Shown here piece by piece: positions 62,349 to 64,000 of a stretch of DNA of 64,000 nucleotides. The position numbers and the translations under genes are program-made. Position 1 is the first letter of the stretch. Each line of letters opens with the position of its first letter. The DNA lies in NCBI RefSeq assembly GCF_002891295.1, contig NZ_LGUI01000001.1, forward strand, positions 744,001 through 808,000. Direction: 5' to 3'. The notes beneath the pieces were generated by a model. The model saw only the letters and a program-made list of their open reading frames with translations. It was not told the origin of the DNA and did no database searches. The DNA comes from Streptomyces eurocidicus. GTDB lineage: Bacteria; Actinomycetota; Actinomycetes; Streptomycetales; Streptomycetaceae.

Positions 62349-62693
62349 GTGAGCGCGCAACCCGACGGCCCGTACGGACCGCTGATCCCCATGCCCGAGC
62401 TCAATGCCGACGCGCTCAGAGTCGCCGTGGCCCAGATCCTGCCGAGCAGGCTCCCCGCCTTCACCAGACAGTTGTCCGAAGCGGCGACGAACGCGCAGAA
62501 GATGCAGAGTCTCGCTCCACTGAGGACCTTCGTCCACTACTGGGCCGTGATCGTCGCGATCGAGCGTCACCCGCAGCGCGGTGCCCGCCTGCACGAACTC
62601 GAACGCGCCCTCGCTGCGGGCGAGGCGGGCAGGGAAGCCGTTACGGAGGTCAGGCTCATCTGGGAGGCAGCGGAAGCCGAGGCCGGACTGTGA
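62349..62693 (+). CDS. DUF6247-like protein, possible antitoxin
   Basis: A 114-residue acidic-helical protein from a GTG start: MPELNADALRVAVAQILPSR, LPAFTRQLSEAATNAQ, FVHYWAVIVAIERHP. It fits the DUF6247 pattern seen upstream of small RelE-like genes in Streptomyces. Its stop overlaps the next start (GTGA), the usual antitoxin-first arrangement. The assignment is tentative. Confidence 0.65.
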   Translation: MSAQPDGPYGPLIPMPELNADALRVAVAQILPSRLPAFTRQLSEAATNAQKMQSLAPLRTFVHYWAVIVAIERHPQRGARLHELERALAAGEAGREAVTEVRLIWEAAEAEAGL

Positions 62694-62950
62694 GCGATTG
62701 GGGCTGGGAGTACGACCCGAGCGAGGAATATCTCACCAAGGGTCTGCCGCCCGGAGCCGTGGCCGAGGTGGAGCGGCTCGCCACGGAACTCGCCGCGCTC
62801 GGCATGGACGCGGCCAAGGTGGGCGAGCCGGTCGGGAAGGAGGGCGGGCTGCGGGAGCTGCCGATCTTCGGCGGACTCGGCCTCATCGGCTTTCCAGCGG
62901 TTCCCCGGGACAGCCGCGTCTATGTCGTCAACATCGTCTGGTCCGGCTGA
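62690..62950 (+). CDS. Small RelE/ParE-like protein, possible toxin
   Basis: An 86-residue protein: WGWEYDPSEEYLTKGLPPG, AEVERLATELAALGMDA, GLRELPIFGGLGLIGFPAVP, SRVYVVNIVWSG. The order helix, helix, four strands fits the RelE/ParE superfamily, whose members are mRNases or gyrase inhibitors. No catalytic residues can be confirmed. It is translationally coupled to the preceding gene. Confidence 0.62.
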   Translation: MSDWGWEYDPSEEYLTKGLPPGAVAEVERLATELAALGMDAAKVGEPVGKEGGLRELPIFGGLGLIGFPAVPRDSRVYVVNIVWSG

Positions 62951-62960
62951 CATCCCGGGA

Positions 62961-63860
62961 TCATTCATCGCCTTCCCGTACCCCCAGGTGCTCCAGCAGC
63001 ACCGCCCGTAGCTCCCGTGCCGCCCTCGGCGGGGCGACGTCCTTACGGTGGGCCACCGCGATCGTGCGGCGCATCCGGGTGCCCTCGAAGGGCGTCACGC
63101 GCAGCCCCGAGCGGGCCGCGACCATGCCCGGGACGACGGCGAGGCCGAGCCCCGCGCGGACGAAGCCCAGGACCGCGTCCATCTCGCCGCCCTCGACCGT
63201 GAACGCCGGCTCGAAGCCCGCCGCCCGGCAGGCCGCCGTGGTGATCTCGCGGAGGTCGTAGCCGCGCCGGAACATCACCATCGGCAGGCCCTCCAGGTCC
63301 GTCACGCGGAGCGCGCGGCGCCGGGCGGGCGGGGGCGCGGTGGGGGCGGAGACGACGACCAGGTCCTCGCGGAGGAGCTCCGTGGTGGCCAGGGCGGGGG
63401 CGCCGACCGCGAGCGGGGTGATGATCAGGGCCAGGTCGAGGCCGCCCGCCGCGAGGGTGCGGACCAGGTCCTGCGAGCCGCCCTCGTCGACGACGAGCTC
63501 GATGCCCGGATAGCGGGCGTGGTAGGCGCGCAGCACGTCGGGGACCAGGCTCGCGCACAGGCTCGGCGGGGCGCCGAGCCGGACCCGGCCGCGGCGCAGC
63601 TGGACGACCTCCTCGACCTCGCGGCGCGCCGTCTCGGTGTCGGCGAGGATCTGCCGGGCCAGCGGCAGCAGCGCCTCGCCCGCGTCCGTCAGCGTGATGT
63701 TGCCCCGGGCGCGGTGGAAGAGCTCGGCGCCCAGCTCCCGCTCCAGGGCGCGGATCTGCTGGGAGAGCGAGGGCTGGGCGACGTGCAGCGCCTCGGCCGC
63801 GTGGGTGAAGTGACGGACTTCGGCGAGAGTCGCGAAGTAGCGGAGCTGCTGAAACTGCAC
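62961..63860 (-). CDS. LysR family transcriptional regulator
   Basis: A ~299-residue regulator. Winged helix at 1-60 (QFQQLRYFATLAEVRHF, AAEALHVAQPSLSQQIRALE), then a periplasmic-binding-like effector domain (RGRVRLGAPPSLCASLVP, LDLALIITPLAVG, GGEMDAVLGFVRAGLGLAVVPG). The GTG at 63860 gives the family-typical start VQFQQLRYF; the ATG at 63881 adds seven residues and abuts the operator. Divergent from the gene starting at 63949, which it probably controls. Confidence 0.9.
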   Translation of the reverse strand: MQFQQLRYFATLAEVRHFTHAAEALHVAQPSLSQQIRALERELGAELFHRARGNITLTDAGEALLPLARQILADTETARREVEEVVQLRRGRVRLGAPPSLCASLVPDVLRAYHARYPGIELVVDEGGSQDLVRTLAAGGLDLALIITPLAVGAPALATTELLREDLVVVSAPTAPPPARRRALRVTDLEGLPMVMFRRGYDLREITTAACRAAGFEPAFTVEGGEMDAVLGFVRAGLGLAVVPGMVAARSGLRVTPFEGTRMRRTIAVAHRKDVAPPRAARELRAVLLEHLGVREGDE

Positions 63861-63873
63861 CCGAGCATCGTAT

Positions 63874-63888
63874 ATAGGCATCTCCTAT
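63874..63888. promoter_or_regulatory. Inverted repeat ATAGG-N5-CCTAT, likely LysR operator
   Basis: Five-bp arms around CATCT, between the LysR gene and the divergent gene, as expected for autoregulation and control of the neighbour. TAGCGT at about 63935 could be the -10 box of the divergent gene. Confidence 0.55.
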
Positions 63889-63948
63889 CGAAACCAGCTC
63901 CACCATGTCTTGGACGGATCGAACACCGTGGTCCTAGCGTCGGGTTCC

Positions 63949-64000
63949 ATGGCACTGGCGACCCGGACGGAACGGACTCCGTCCCTCATCGGCTCCGTGT
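63949..64000 (+). CDS. 5' end of a gene divergent from lysR (partial)
   Basis: Only the first 17 codons are in the window: ATG then ALATRTERTPSLIGSV. Too short for identification. It is the likely target of the LysR regulator. Confidence 0.55.
   Translation, partial: MALATRTERTPSLIGSV

Overview
The window is a high-GC actinobacterial chromosome segment, almost certainly Streptomyces. Streptomyces markers include a melC1-melC2 tyrosinase operon, a short chaplin, a two-gene dynamin operon (dynAB type), EttA with its conserved TTG start, and a Cys-Gln thioester surface protein with a LAxTG-type sorting signal. Genes are densely packed, many with GTGA or ATGA stop/start overlaps.

Layout. 1-10000: end of a discoidin-domain protein, an HNH endonuclease, an MscS channel, an FBP-domain protein, then a sugar locus (ROK repressor with a 15-bp palindromic operator, lipoprotein binding protein, two ABC permeases, GH4 glycosidase, and a sugar kinase that reads as frameshifted). 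10000-11740: melC. 11990-22545: a signalling locus in the order GlnX-like four-helix membrane protein, GlnH-like amino-acid-binding protein, helical protein, PknG-like kinase (frameshifted as read), zinc-ribbon PP2C phosphatase, von Willebrand A protein, zinc-ribbon FHA protein. This matches and extends the mycobacterial glnX-glnH-pknG arrangement. 22580-33768: housekeeping and conserved genes (isoaspartyl-methyltransferase-like enzyme, truncated globin, thioesterase, EttA, thioester protein, SSB-like protein, DynA/DynB-like GTPases).

34065-52865: an 18.7-kb integrative element inserted in the 3' half of tRNA-Arg(UCU), bounded by 59-bp perfect direct repeats. It carries a tyrosine integrase, an excisionase, an FtsK/TraSA-like translocase, small Spd-like proteins, three GntR regulators and cargo (GT2 glycosyltransferase, FkbM methyltransferase, amidohydrolase, ricin-type lectin, DUF3515 lipoprotein). 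No replication initiator is recognisable. Repeated boxes suggest an internal regulon: ACTCCTAAAGAGG/CCTCTTTAGGAGT boxes before the first GntR gene and again before a distant gene, CTAGTNNACTAG boxes before the second GntR gene, and ATCCTGKACGGGAT boxes before two transcription units. A GCTAG-rich block beside tra is a candidate transfer locus. A third, shorter copy of the tRNA 3' end at 55499 suggests an older island (about 52.9-55.5 kb) already sat at this tRNA.

55790-64000: three tandem small secreted paralogues, a chaplin, a polyprenyl-synthase-like protein lacking normal aspartate-rich motifs, a styrene-monooxygenase-like flavoprotein with a Gly/Thr-rich insertion, a CrcB-DUF190-CrcB fluoride operon, a possible toxin-antitoxin pair, and a LysR regulator divergent from a gene cut by the window end.

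Three genes (sugar kinase, PknG-like kinase, one element gene) each need exactly one extra base to restore frame. That pattern could be true decay or single-base dropout in the assembly.
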